Shown here piece by piece: positions 8,936-16,635 of a stretch of DNA of 62,195 nucleotides. Below the pieces are notes generated by a model, which saw only the letters and a program-made list of their open reading frames with translations, was not told the origin of the DNA and made no database searches. The stretch's first letter is position 1. Every line of letters begins with the position of its first letter. Origin of the DNA: Solobacterium sp. GTDB taxonomy: Bacteria; Bacillota_I; Bacilli_A; Erysipelotrichales; Erysipelotrichaceae. The stretch spans positions 1 through 62,195 of the forward strand of contig JAFRJJ010000084.1 of NCBI GenBank assembly GCA_017432325.1, read 5' to 3'. Made by a program: the position numbers and the translations under genes.

Positions 8936-9583
8936 ATGACAGATAAATATACAGATGAAATTGCTGAGGCATTGAAAAGGGTCATGGATGCAAGAACATG
9001 GAATTATGTCTACAGCAGTGAATTCAATGATTTCAGGTTCGTCACAGCACCTGACTGCGGCATCCTGAAGTATGTATCTTATTACATCAGTATTGATGAG
9101 AGTGTTTATACAGTCTACGCCAGCTTCCCGTTAGGTATCTGCAGGGAGGAATATGACAGGCATCATCTGGCGTCAAAATATTTGCATGTGCTGAACGGTG
9201 CCCTGAAGTCGACACCCGGTACCTGGATGATCGATCCGGACGGAACAATCACATACAAATACTTTGTCGGCTGCAGCAGGGAGGTATCCCCTGAAACGAT
9301 TGAAGAGAGTCTGGATTACCCGGCAGCTATGCTGCAGAAATTCGCTGAAACGCTCGTCCGTATCATCATGGATCCCGATCCCGCGGAAACCCTCTGTTGT
9401 ATTGAAAGGATTGGCAGATTTATTGAGCCCGGTGATTTGATAGGAGAACTCACCGCAATGGAAGCCTGTATTGCAGGAAGCCGGCCGGATCATCCGGAAT
9501 TCCCCGGATCTCAGGTGAAGGAAGCAGCTGATGCTCATGAAATTGAGCATGAAAGGGATAAAAACGATGAACATCAGGGTTAA
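8936..9583 (+). CDS. YbjN-like domain protein
   Basis: The protein has 215 aa, with no signal peptide or membrane segment. Residues ~10-150 show the alternating beta/alpha pattern of the YbjN / type III secretion chaperone-like fold: WNYVYSSEFNDFRF, then YTVYASFP, a helix with LNGALKS, then W.IDPDGTITYKYFV and a C-terminal helix. YbjN-like domains commonly act as small protein-binding chaperone or regulator modules. The last 50 residues are charged and likely disordered. A GGAG ribosome site lies upstream. Its end overlaps the next gene by 17 bases, so the two are translationally linked. The family call rests on pattern only. Confidence 0.6.
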   Translation: MTDKYTDEIAEALKRVMDARTWNYVYSSEFNDFRFVTAPDCGILKYVSYYISIDESVYTVYASFPLGICREEYDRHHLASKYLHVLNGALKSTPGTWMIDPDGTITYKYFVGCSREVSPETIEESLDYPAAMLQKFAETLVRIIMDPDPAETLCCIERIGRFIEPGDLIGELTAMEACIAGSRPDHPEFPGSQVKEAADAHEIEHERDKNDEHQG

Positions 9584-10199
9584 CAGCAATAACGGAATCG
9601 ATGTGATTCGGACAGATCAGGAACTGTTCAAAAACAGAAAGATTTTCATTGAAGGCTGTATTGATTACAGCGAAGCAGACATATTTATTAAGAAGCTCCT
9701 GCTGTTAAACATTCAGGATGACAAAAAGGTCATTGATGTTGTCATTGACTCACCCGGTTCTGCAGATGGAGATATCAGACCGGGATTGATGATGTACGAC
9801 GCACTCATGACCAGTCCTGCACCGATCCGTATGTTCTGCATTGGAAGAGCGTACGGAATTGCAGGTGTCCTGTTTGAATGCGGAGGAAACATCAGGCTTA
9901 TGCTGCCGAATGCATTTATTTCCTTCGGTGAAAACAGGGTAAATGTTCCCGGAACGATCACTGCAGGTAATGCTGCTCCTGAGCAGCCATTCGATCATAC
10001 GGAAACCATATGCGAGCTCTTAAAGCATTATACGGGTCACAGCTCCGAAACAGTAAAACAGATGGTAGAAAGCAATAAGGTATTGAATACACAGGAGTGT
10101 CTAAGGGAAAACTTATGTGATTTTACTGCCGGGATCGACTGGCTGTCACGTACATATATCCCTGATGAAGAAGATGATGATTCTTTGCCATTCGCGTGA
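9567..10199 (+). CDS. ClpP-fold pseudoprotease, catalytic Ser and His missing
   Basis: The 210-aa protein follows the ClpP/crotonase serine-protease layout: VVIDSPGSADG..I..GLMMYDAL (ClpP 'INSPGGsv..G..IYD'), then CIGRAYGIAGVLFECGG (ClpP 'C.GqAaSMga.ll.aG'), then LPNAFISFGE (ClpP 'PhsrimiHQP'). In this alignment the nucleophile Ser becomes Gly97 and the active His becomes Gly121, so it should not cleave peptides. Catalytically dead ClpP relatives (ClpR-type) act as structural partners; here it may be a scaffold or adaptor that binds peptides or phosphoproteins. Start 9567 has AAAGGGATAAAAACG upstream and overlaps the YbjN-like gene. The C-terminus is acidic (DEEDDD). Confidence 0.75.
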   Translation: MNIRVNSNNGIDVIRTDQELFKNRKIFIEGCIDYSEADIFIKKLLLLNIQDDKKVIDVVIDSPGSADGDIRPGLMMYDALMTSPAPIRMFCIGRAYGIAGVLFECGGNIRLMLPNAFISFGENRVNVPGTITAGNAAPEQPFDHTETICELLKHYTGHSSETVKQMVESNKVLNTQECLRENLCDFTAGIDWLSRTYIPDEEDDDSLPFA

Positions 10200-10223
10200 T
10201 AACAGAAACAGAGGAATCAATAT

Positions 10224-10679
10224 ATGTCCGATACGATGATGAACAGATTTGTGAATTCACTTTTCTGTGACAATGAAAACCACCTAAATTTCAATGAACT
10301 TGCCTGTATTGTCATGAACTGGATGAACCAGGTCCGTAAGCTCAATGAATTGTGCAGACTGCAGTTTGCCGGCAATGATAATGAAATGGTAGATATTTCC
10401 ATTGAAACAATGCTGGATGATATTCTTTTTGATCTCATGAACGCCGATGAAATGGTATCAGGCAGTCAGGAAAGGCTTTATGCAGAAGCACTTTCCCAGA
10501 AAGTGATCCTGTTTATCAGAACATTCGCAGAGCAGAACGGATCGGCAGCGGAAAACCTGTCAGATGCGTTTGCTTTTATGGCAATGTCAGACGGTCTTCC
10601 TGAACTGCAGTCTTATCTTCATAAGCTGTTTGAGGATGTCAATGAATTCGAGAAGATCCATTCGGTCATCTTCAGATGA
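10224..10679 (+). CDS. Unknown helical protein of the TerY-P cluster, 151 aa
   Basis: No family recognised. It is predicted all-helical and acidic, without signal or membrane segments; the N-terminal half carries NELACIVMNWMNQVRKLNELC and the C-terminal half LPELQSYLHKLFEDVNEFE. A GAGGAAT ribosome site lies in the 24-base gap after the pseudoprotease gene, and the next gene follows after 20 bases, so it is part of the operon. A partner or adaptor role is inferred from position only. Confidence 0.7.
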   Translation: MSDTMMNRFVNSLFCDNENHLNFNELACIVMNWMNQVRKLNELCRLQFAGNDNEMVDISIETMLDDILFDLMNADEMVSGSQERLYAEALSQKVILFIRTFAEQNGSAAENLSDAFAFMAMSDGLPELQSYLHKLFEDVNEFEKIHSVIFR

Positions 10680-10699
10680 TGCTTGCAAGCAGGTGAATT

Positions 10700-11602
10700 A
10701 TGAAACTTGATGATGACAGCAACTACTGGGATGGACTGCCGCCTGATCTCAGGTACATGTGTATTGCTGAACTGAACAGCATTCATCATCACTATGCCAC
10801 TGGTCCGGCACTGAAATACCTGATCAGCCACTTATACGAATGCGACTCATTTGTGTTCGATACAACTCCATTTGATGTCATCAAATGGATCGACACAGTA
10901 TTTGAATGCTGTCTGTTTCCGCTGAAAGCGCATCATGATGACTGGGTGAAATACAATAAGGAGATCCTTATGATCATGAACCGGTCAAGCCAGCTGATGG
11001 AGTGGGTAGCGCCGCCAAATTACAGAGAAGGCTATGTTTCCGCAGAGAAGAGTCCCGGACGGCGCAGCTTCGTAGAGTACTGGCAGAAACTCAATGTTTA
11101 CTACTGTGTATTTTATATGATCAGCGATGATTCGAACGCTCTGGAAAGCAGACTAGAAGAATTGCTGAAAAGCACTGAACTGAATGTGAAGCATCTGCTG
11201 ACTGAGGAACATGCCTGGAAATACGTCATGCAGGATGACTGGACGAATGATCATGATCTGCTTTCCGATATGTATGAACCGCTCAACTGGTTAAGCAGGG
11301 AGGAAATTCCTTACGGTATTCCGATGAGAATGTATGCGGAGACGCAGAACAGATACTGTGTCTTTCTTGATGAGCTGGAAGCCCCCAGGTATTCAGCAGG
11401 AAAAGTACTGCTGCAGCTGCAGAATCATGCGGAAATGCGGCTTACCTGGCTTTGCGATGAGATCATTGATGAGCTGGAGGAGAGTCTGTCAGATGATGAT
11501 CCGCCGGATCCTGAGCTGATCGGTGTCAAAGATCACTTTGAAGAGATCATGATGGGCAGTATCTCCAGAAGCATCAAAAGAAAACAGGACTGCGATGACT
11601 AA
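10700..11602 (+). CDS. Unknown acidic helical protein of the TerY-P cluster, 300 aa
   Basis: No family recognised. The protein is rich in Trp, Tyr and acidic residues and is probably a helical solenoid. No catalytic motif, signal peptide or membrane segment is visible. The C-terminal third contains the acidic stretch ELEESLSDDDPPDPEL. The start follows AGGTGA. Tight spacing to its neighbours places it inside the operon between the pseudoprotease and transglutaminase genes. It may be a substrate, scaffold or immunity-like partner; nothing in the sequence decides between these. Confidence 0.7.
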   Translation: MKLDDDSNYWDGLPPDLRYMCIAELNSIHHHYATGPALKYLISHLYECDSFVFDTTPFDVIKWIDTVFECCLFPLKAHHDDWVKYNKEILMIMNRSSQLMEWVAPPNYREGYVSAEKSPGRRSFVEYWQKLNVYYCVFYMISDDSNALESRLEELLKSTELNVKHLLTEEHAWKYVMQDDWTNDHDLLSDMYEPLNWLSREEIPYGIPMRMYAETQNRYCVFLDELEAPRYSAGKVLLQLQNHAEMRLTWLCDEIIDELEESLSDDDPPDPELIGVKDHFEEIMMGSISRSIKRKQDCDD

Positions 11603-11629
11603 AAAATACAATATAGAAAGATAAAGATT

Positions 11630-12595
11630 ATGAGTTACTCAAGATATTACCGTTACAAACTTCTTACGGCACAGAAGAAACTGTACGATGAACTGCTAAA
11701 AGGAATTCAAAATGAAAGCACTGAAATAGTCATTCCCGGAGACTGGAGTGAAGAAGATATCGAGAAAGTTGTCTTTGCTGTGGATTATGACAATCCTGAG
11801 CTGTATTACGCGGATCTGACGGATATCCGGATACTGAAATCAAAGATCTCCGCCGCATTTCAGATGCGTTATTACTGTAAAGCAGCGGAAAGAAAGAAAT
11901 ATGACCGTATGCTTCAGAAAGCTGCAGCTGAAATTCTTGTGCCTTTGCTCGATCAGGAGAAAGAGGATATCTGTCTGAAAATACACGACTGGCTTGTCTT
12001 CAACTGCACATACGGGGACTGCGACCGGTTCGCGAATGCTTCCTACAGCATTATCGGTGTTCTGCTTAACCATACCGCCGTGTGTGAAGGGATCGCAAAA
12101 ACATATAAGTATCTGGCGGACCTTATGCGGCTGCGCTGTATTGTGGCTGTGGGAAACGCAATCGGTCCGAACGGTACAGAAGAAGGGCATGCCTGGAATA
12201 TCATCAGGATCAATAACCGGTGCTATCACATCGACGCAACATTGGAGCAGTGTATTGACGACAGATACTGTTCCAAAGCTTATTATCTGCTTTCCACGAA
12301 AGAGATTCTCAGGGATCATAAGTTCCACCCGTTTTTTGTCCTTCCTTACTGCGACCAGACGAAAAACAGGCTGGAAACTGTTCACAGTCCTTCCGAACTG
12401 CTGGCGTTTTTCATCAGTGAAAGCAAATGCTATCATTCATACTCTGAAGTGCGCGTCAGCAGGGAACTTACAAGAGAGAAACTGATGCATGTGATCGATT
12501 ATGAAATCCCCGAGCTTGACATTGCAGCTTACTGCAATCTCAAGGAATACTGGTTTGCAGAGAGCAGCCGTGTTCTGTACCTTCACTGGAGGTGA
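11630..12595 (+). CDS. Transglutaminase-like cysteine protease-fold protein
   Basis: 321 aa. The transglutaminase core has its full triad: Cys152 (TAVCEGIAKTYKYL), His187 (EEGHAWNIIRI) and Asp202 (YHIDATLE). Family members hydrolyse or cross-link amide bonds; bacterial ones often act as proteases or peptide-modifying enzymes. No signal peptide is present, so this one acts in the cytoplasm, unlike many wall-associated relatives. The N-terminal ~110 residues are a helical extension, and the C-terminal ~80 carry no known domain. The ribosome site is weak (AAAGATAAAG). It ends within the leader of the phosphatase gene. An active peptidase next to a dead ClpP suggests a proteolytic or modifying branch of the pathway. 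Confidence 0.85.
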   Translation: MSYSRYYRYKLLTAQKKLYDELLKGIQNESTEIVIPGDWSEEDIEKVVFAVDYDNPELYYADLTDIRILKSKISAAFQMRYYCKAAERKKYDRMLQKAAAEILVPLLDQEKEDICLKIHDWLVFNCTYGDCDRFANASYSIIGVLLNHTAVCEGIAKTYKYLADLMRLRCIVAVGNAIGPNGTEEGHAWNIIRINNRCYHIDATLEQCIDDRYCSKAYYLLSTKEILRDHKFHPFFVLPYCDQTKNRLETVHSPSELLAFFISESKCYHSYSEVRVSRELTREKLMHVIDYEIPELDIAAYCNLKEYWFAESSRVLYLHWR

Positions 12596-12606
12596 AAGGA
12601 GAGATC

Positions 12607-14499
12607 ATGGACAGTAACATGATTGATTGCCGCCCGGACCGTTCTGACGGTATCTCCGGCATCAACAAATATCAGGCAAAAATACAGAAGCAGCTTGAAG
12701 AGGCTGCCTGCAGTGAGTCCTATGAGACCTATGAAAGCTTCACAGATACAAAACACAAAATGAATGTCTGGATGGCACGGCGGAAAGGAACATTTCATAA
12801 AACCAACGGTACTCCATGCCAGGATTTCTGCATCAGCAGATCCCTGGCAGGGTGCCTGGTTCTTACAGCTGCTGACGGTGTCGGCTCATGCCGGTATTCA
12901 GATACCGGTTCAAGACTTGCATGCCATGCAGTGATCGATGCCGCGGAAGAATTACTGAGACGAAACAGAAGAGGAGAGAACAGACTGATCAAAGGCCTGA
13001 TGTGTCCGGCGTTCAGAGAATCTATTGTGTCCGGCTGGCTGAAAGCTGCTGAGCGTCTGATCAAAACGGATCCGGCATACAGCAGGGCGGATATTACGGA
13101 CTTTGCTTCAACCGTGATGTTTGCTGTCATAACCAGACACAATATGGTTACATGCATTCTCGGAGACGGTCAGATCATGGTACTGAATCAGACCGCCGGA
13201 TTGAAAGTCAGAATGCATGAGAAAAAAAACACATCGGAAGTGCGGTCACTTGCAGATCCTCAATGTACCGGAGAAGACTTCACCATACAGTCTTTCAGCA
13301 GAAAGGATTTCGATACTGTGATCCTGACGACGGACGGACTCTATGACTCTCTGTCACCCGGCAGTCATCTCTACCGGTATACGCTTGAAGCATGCCTTCG
13401 CTTCATGAAAAACAAAGCACCTTACCAGGCGTTCTGCTATACGGAAAAAGGTGAATCCTATAAAGACTTTTCCAGAACAAACACACAGGACGACTGTACG
13501 GTTGTGATCGCGAAAAGCCTGACAGAATGCCCTGCAAAAGCGTTTTCGTCAGACCGGATCAGTATTGCTCAGCACAGAAATGCTGCTTTGTTAAAGGGGT
13601 ATTCCCGTGACTGCAGAGTTTATTTTACAAGGACTGAAAAATCGATAAGATTGCCTGAAGAAAGGACAACTGCTTCGAATCCTTCGGAAAGGTCCTACAG
13701 TGATGTTACAGTCTCATATACCCGCAGAAACAGAAGACTTGAAAAATGCAGTCTTGTCCTGGAGTCTGCCTGTCTTGATACTCCTTCTGAAACCTGGGAA
13801 TACGGCAGGTATACGTACAATGCTTATGAACACAATGAAGGGATTCTTCCGCTCCGGTATCTTCTGGATACTGGAATGCTGAAAGGAAACAATGTTCTGC
13901 CGGATAACAATACAGATAAATGTCTGACACTTGATCTGCTGACCAACCTTGTATTGCTTCAGAATGAGCTTTACAGACAGGGTCTGAGTCTTAATTCATC
14001 AGCCTTGATCAATATCGGTTATGAAATCAAAAACAAAACACTTCATGTACGATCAGAAGCAATTACAGTCAGGAAAATATTCCATAATCATGGATCTGAT
14101 CTGTACAGCAGCTGTTTCTCTCATCTGCTGGGAGTGATCGTATTCAATCAGTTCATCCTCCCTGTCTTCCGCCCGGGATACCGTGAAAAAGGAAGAAAGA
14201 TCGTGCTTCATTTATACAGGGAGAATGCATCATTGACTCTCATGGTTTATCGTCAGAACAACTGCTTTTACCTGAAAAACCAGAGTACCTGCGGGTCCAT
14301 GGATCATGTTCATACAGACAGGTTCGATGAGTCCGTCTTTCTTGGCAGTACAGCTTGCGGAATAGGAAGCGCAGGAGAAAGAACTCCCAGGACATTTGTC
14401 TTATCCGCCGCAGCCGGGAATGAAGAGGACTCTGTCAGGAGACTCGAGTTTATATACATCCCGTTAGCGGCTTTTGACAGAATAGGAGAATTCTTATGA
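12607..14499 (+). CDS. PP2C-family Ser/Thr phosphatase with long C-terminal extension
   Basis: 630 aa. Residues ~52-305 form a PP2C domain with its metal-binding motifs: CQDF (72-73), ADGVGS (89-94), FASTVMF, LGDGQ (186-189), TTDGLYDS (Asp243) and TQDDCT (Asp295/296), so it should be active and metal dependent. It would reverse phosphorylation by the kinase encoded next to it. Residues ~306-630 are an extra region, probably beta-rich at the end; LYLKNQST-like spacing there loosely recalls an FHA domain, but I cannot assign it. The start at 12607 follows AAAGGAGAG; an in-frame ATG at 12592 overlaps the previous stop. Its stop overlaps the kinase start (ATGA). Confidence 0.88.
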   Translation: MDSNMIDCRPDRSDGISGINKYQAKIQKQLEEAACSESYETYESFTDTKHKMNVWMARRKGTFHKTNGTPCQDFCISRSLAGCLVLTAADGVGSCRYSDTGSRLACHAVIDAAEELLRRNRRGENRLIKGLMCPAFRESIVSGWLKAAERLIKTDPAYSRADITDFASTVMFAVITRHNMVTCILGDGQIMVLNQTAGLKVRMHEKKNTSEVRSLADPQCTGEDFTIQSFSRKDFDTVILTTDGLYDSLSPGSHLYRYTLEACLRFMKNKAPYQAFCYTEKGESYKDFSRTNTQDDCTVVIAKSLTECPAKAFSSDRISIAQHRNAALLKGYSRDCRVYFTRTEKSIRLPEERTTASNPSERSYSDVTVSYTRRNRRLEKCSLVLESACLDTPSETWEYGRYTYNAYEHNEGILPLRYLLDTGMLKGNNVLPDNNTDKCLTLDLLTNLVLLQNELYRQGLSLNSSALINIGYEIKNKTLHVRSEAITVRKIFHNHGSDLYSSCFSHLLGVIVFNQFILPVFRPGYREKGRKIVLHLYRENASLTLMVYRQNNCFYLKNQSTCGSMDHVHTDRFDESVFLGSTACGIGSAGERTPRTFVLSAAAGNEEDSVRRLEFIYIPLAAFDRIGEFL

Positions 14500-16046
14500 A
14501 ACCCGGAGATTATGTTCTGAAAGAAAGAATGACTGCAGACGGTAAGAAAGATAAAGAGAAAATCGTGGTATCTTCCACAGGTGTATCCTATGCGGTCGGA
14601 AAAAGTATCGGAAGAGGCGGTCTTGCCTGTTGTTACCGTGCTGTACGGATCGATAATGGAAACCCCTGTGTGATTAAAGTGTTTGAACCGGATGCCTTAA
14701 AGCTGAAGGTCCACAAGTCCATCAGGAAAAACATACTTGATCTGATAAAGAAACCGGTGACGCGTCCCGACGGATCCCCATTAAATGAACTGATCGGTCC
14801 GCTGGACAAGGACAGCTTTATACCATTGCCGGCATCACGAAGCTTTGCTTATATCATGAACCCGGTAGATACGGAAAAATACAAAAAGATATCAAAACTG
14901 AGAAGCTCCAAAGACGCTTATCCGGACATTGATGTTATGCTTACTGCCTGTAAAAAAATAGCGTATATCTTTTACTGCATTCATAAGAAGGGCATGGCAT
15001 ACAGGGATCTGAACAATCAAAATGTGTTTATTGATCCGGAAACCGGCGATATCAGAATCATTGACTGCGATAATATCTCAGACCGTCCGGAAAAAACCAT
15101 TGACGGAACGTTCGGTTTTATCGCACCGGAAGTCTATCAGACCGGCAGCCCCGATACATTCAGCGATTATTATCAGATTGCCGTGTTATTCTATTTCCTT
15201 TTTGTCGGCGGAAATCCGCTTTATGGAAAAAAAACAGAAAAATACTTACTGGATAACGGATTCAGCGAGCAGGAGGCAGCAGACATCATATACGGCAAAG
15301 ATATGGCGCTTTTTGCCTTCGACCCGAAAGATACTTCCAATTCTCTTAAGGGATGTAAGGATCCAGCCAATCCTCATCTTTACGAAATACAGATCAAAAA
15401 CTGGGAACGGGTACCATCCCGCATGAAAGCATTGTTTTTCAAAACATTCTCTGCAGGGCTGAAGGATCCGAAGAAACGTGCCTCGGATGAAGAGTGGATC
15501 CATGTATTCGACAGCCTTCTTGCGGATACTGTCAGATGCCGTAACCGCGCATGCCGGAGAGTCAACTTTGCTGTTCATGAAGGCAATCAAACATGTATCT
15601 ACTGCGGATCCAGACTGCCTCTTTTGAAAGAGGGCAGTTTACCCGATACCCAGGGGCTGGAAAAGGATCTAACAGATACACAAATAACCGGTAAACAGTC
15701 ACACGAAAGAAAAGACCCAGTTGATCCTTCGGACAAAGCAGAAACCAGAAAAGCGGTGTTTCATATCGTACGGGACATCAGTTCAAAACCAATTGTTCTT
15801 GAGGTGACAAAAAACAAGTCTGTTGCGTGCGGAATCTATCCGGGGCTTCCAAAGAACTGGATTAAGTTCCTGTATAAACACTCTGCAGATGAACTGGCAG
15901 CAGTCAATCAGACAAATATGACATGGCAGATCCGTTATCGTGATCAATCCTTCCAATGCCGGTTCGGGCAGGGATTTATCCTGAGAAAAGATATGTATAT
16001 TACTGTTCTTCCGGGCAAACTGGCTTTACGGGTCGTTGAGGTGTAA
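14496..16046 (+). CDS. Ser/Thr protein kinase with zinc ribbon and C-terminal beta domain
   Basis: 516 aa, eukaryotic-type kinase fold. Visible motifs are the Gly loop IGRGGLACCYRA (38-49), catalytic Lys61 (CVIKVFEP), catalytic loop YRDLNNQNVF with Asp171 and Asn176, metal-binding Asp190 (IIDCDN, in place of DFG) and APE at 210-212. All key residues are present. A zinc ribbon follows with Cys348, Cys353, Cys367 and Cys370. After an acidic linker the last ~90 residues form a beta-rich domain reminiscent of FHA folds. No membrane segment, so it is cytoplasmic. Kinase with zinc ribbon, paired with PP2C and vWA proteins, is the described TerY-P triad. It overlaps the phosphatase gene by 4 bases. 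Confidence 0.9.
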   Translation: MKPGDYVLKERMTADGKKDKEKIVVSSTGVSYAVGKSIGRGGLACCYRAVRIDNGNPCVIKVFEPDALKLKVHKSIRKNILDLIKKPVTRPDGSPLNELIGPLDKDSFIPLPASRSFAYIMNPVDTEKYKKISKLRSSKDAYPDIDVMLTACKKIAYIFYCIHKKGMAYRDLNNQNVFIDPETGDIRIIDCDNISDRPEKTIDGTFGFIAPEVYQTGSPDTFSDYYQIAVLFYFLFVGGNPLYGKKTEKYLLDNGFSEQEAADIIYGKDMALFAFDPKDTSNSLKGCKDPANPHLYEIQIKNWERVPSRMKALFFKTFSAGLKDPKKRASDEEWIHVFDSLLADTVRCRNRACRRVNFAVHEGNQTCIYCGSRLPLLKEGSLPDTQGLEKDLTDTQITGKQSHERKDPVDPSDKAETRKAVFHIVRDISSKPIVLEVTKNKSVACGIYPGLPKNWIKFLYKHSADELAAVNQTNMTWQIRYRDQSFQCRFGQGFILRKDMYITVLPGKLALRVVEV

Positions 16047-16235
16047 ATGACCGGAAACAATATTGAATTGTTCCGGATTGTTCCCGAAAAGTTCCTGTTT
16101 CAGGGAATGATCTGTACTCAGAATCGAATTATGATTCAGACACAGCCAGACAGGATACTGACCGGTCAGAAGAAAATGATATTCCTTGAGTATGATTGGC
16201 TGAAGAAAACAATTAACTCATCTTATGTAAGATGA
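16047..16235 (+). CDS. Possible small protein directly after the kinase gene, 62 aa
   Basis: The ATG follows the kinase stop without a gap, and GAGGTG just upstream can serve as ribosome site. The peptide is basic with an amphipathic middle (FLFQGMICTQNRIMIQTQ). No known family. The immediate junction favours translation by coupling, but the short length leaves doubt. Confidence 0.4.
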   Translation: MTGNNIELFRIVPEKFLFQGMICTQNRIMIQTQPDRILTGQKKMIFLEYDWLKKTINSSYVR

Positions 16236-16289
16236 CATTCCAACGGCTTTACATACAGCAGACATGGATGCTGCGGAAAGGAGAATATA

Positions 16290-16445
16290 ATGCCGTATAT
16301 CAGACATGATGAAGATGGAAACATTCTGGAGGAAGATCTTCAGGAAGCAATCGACAGTGGTTATCTCGAACAGGGAAATAATGGTTCAAGTACCTGGTAT
16401 GACGATAACGGAAATGAGTTCTGGAGTGATGGAAAGAAGAAGTAA
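16290..16445 (+). CDS. Small acidic protein, 51 aa, end of TerY-P cluster
   Basis: It starts with MPYIRHDEDGNILEEDLQ, 8 bases after a strong AAAGGAG ribosome site, and ends SDGKKK. The Asp/Glu/Gly/Trp-rich composition (STWYDDNGNEFW) resembles small regulatory or carrier peptides, but no family is recognised. It is the last gene before a terminator, so it is probably the tail of the operon and could be a phosphorylation substrate or toxin-like peptide; this is speculative. Confidence 0.55.
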   Translation: MPYIRHDEDGNILEEDLQEAIDSGYLEQGNNGSSTWYDDNGNEFWSDGKKK

Positions 16446-16491
16446 GAAGTATACTGATTTTTTATCCTGATGGTTCTCAAAGTGTTAACGC

Positions 16492-16521
16492 AAAAACATG
16501 GGGCAAACGCTCCATGTTTTT
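16492..16521 (+). terminator. Hairpin terminator after the TerY-P cluster
   Basis: AAAAACATGG (16492-16501) pairs with CCATGTTTTT (16512-16521), ending in a T-run. The A- and T-rich arms let it work on both strands. Confidence 0.7.
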
Positions 16522-16635
16522 CGTACGGTATGATGGTCTGAAGTCAGGCTGCATCCCGGGTTTTCAGTCACATGCTGAAGCAGGGGATCAGCACTGAAAC
16601 CAGTTGTTTTTCATGCAAGATCCTGTGCCGTATCA

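Noticed and set aside
11840..12436. Leftward 198-codon frame
   Set aside because: It is the antisense shadow of the transglutaminase-like gene, which has a full catalytic triad.
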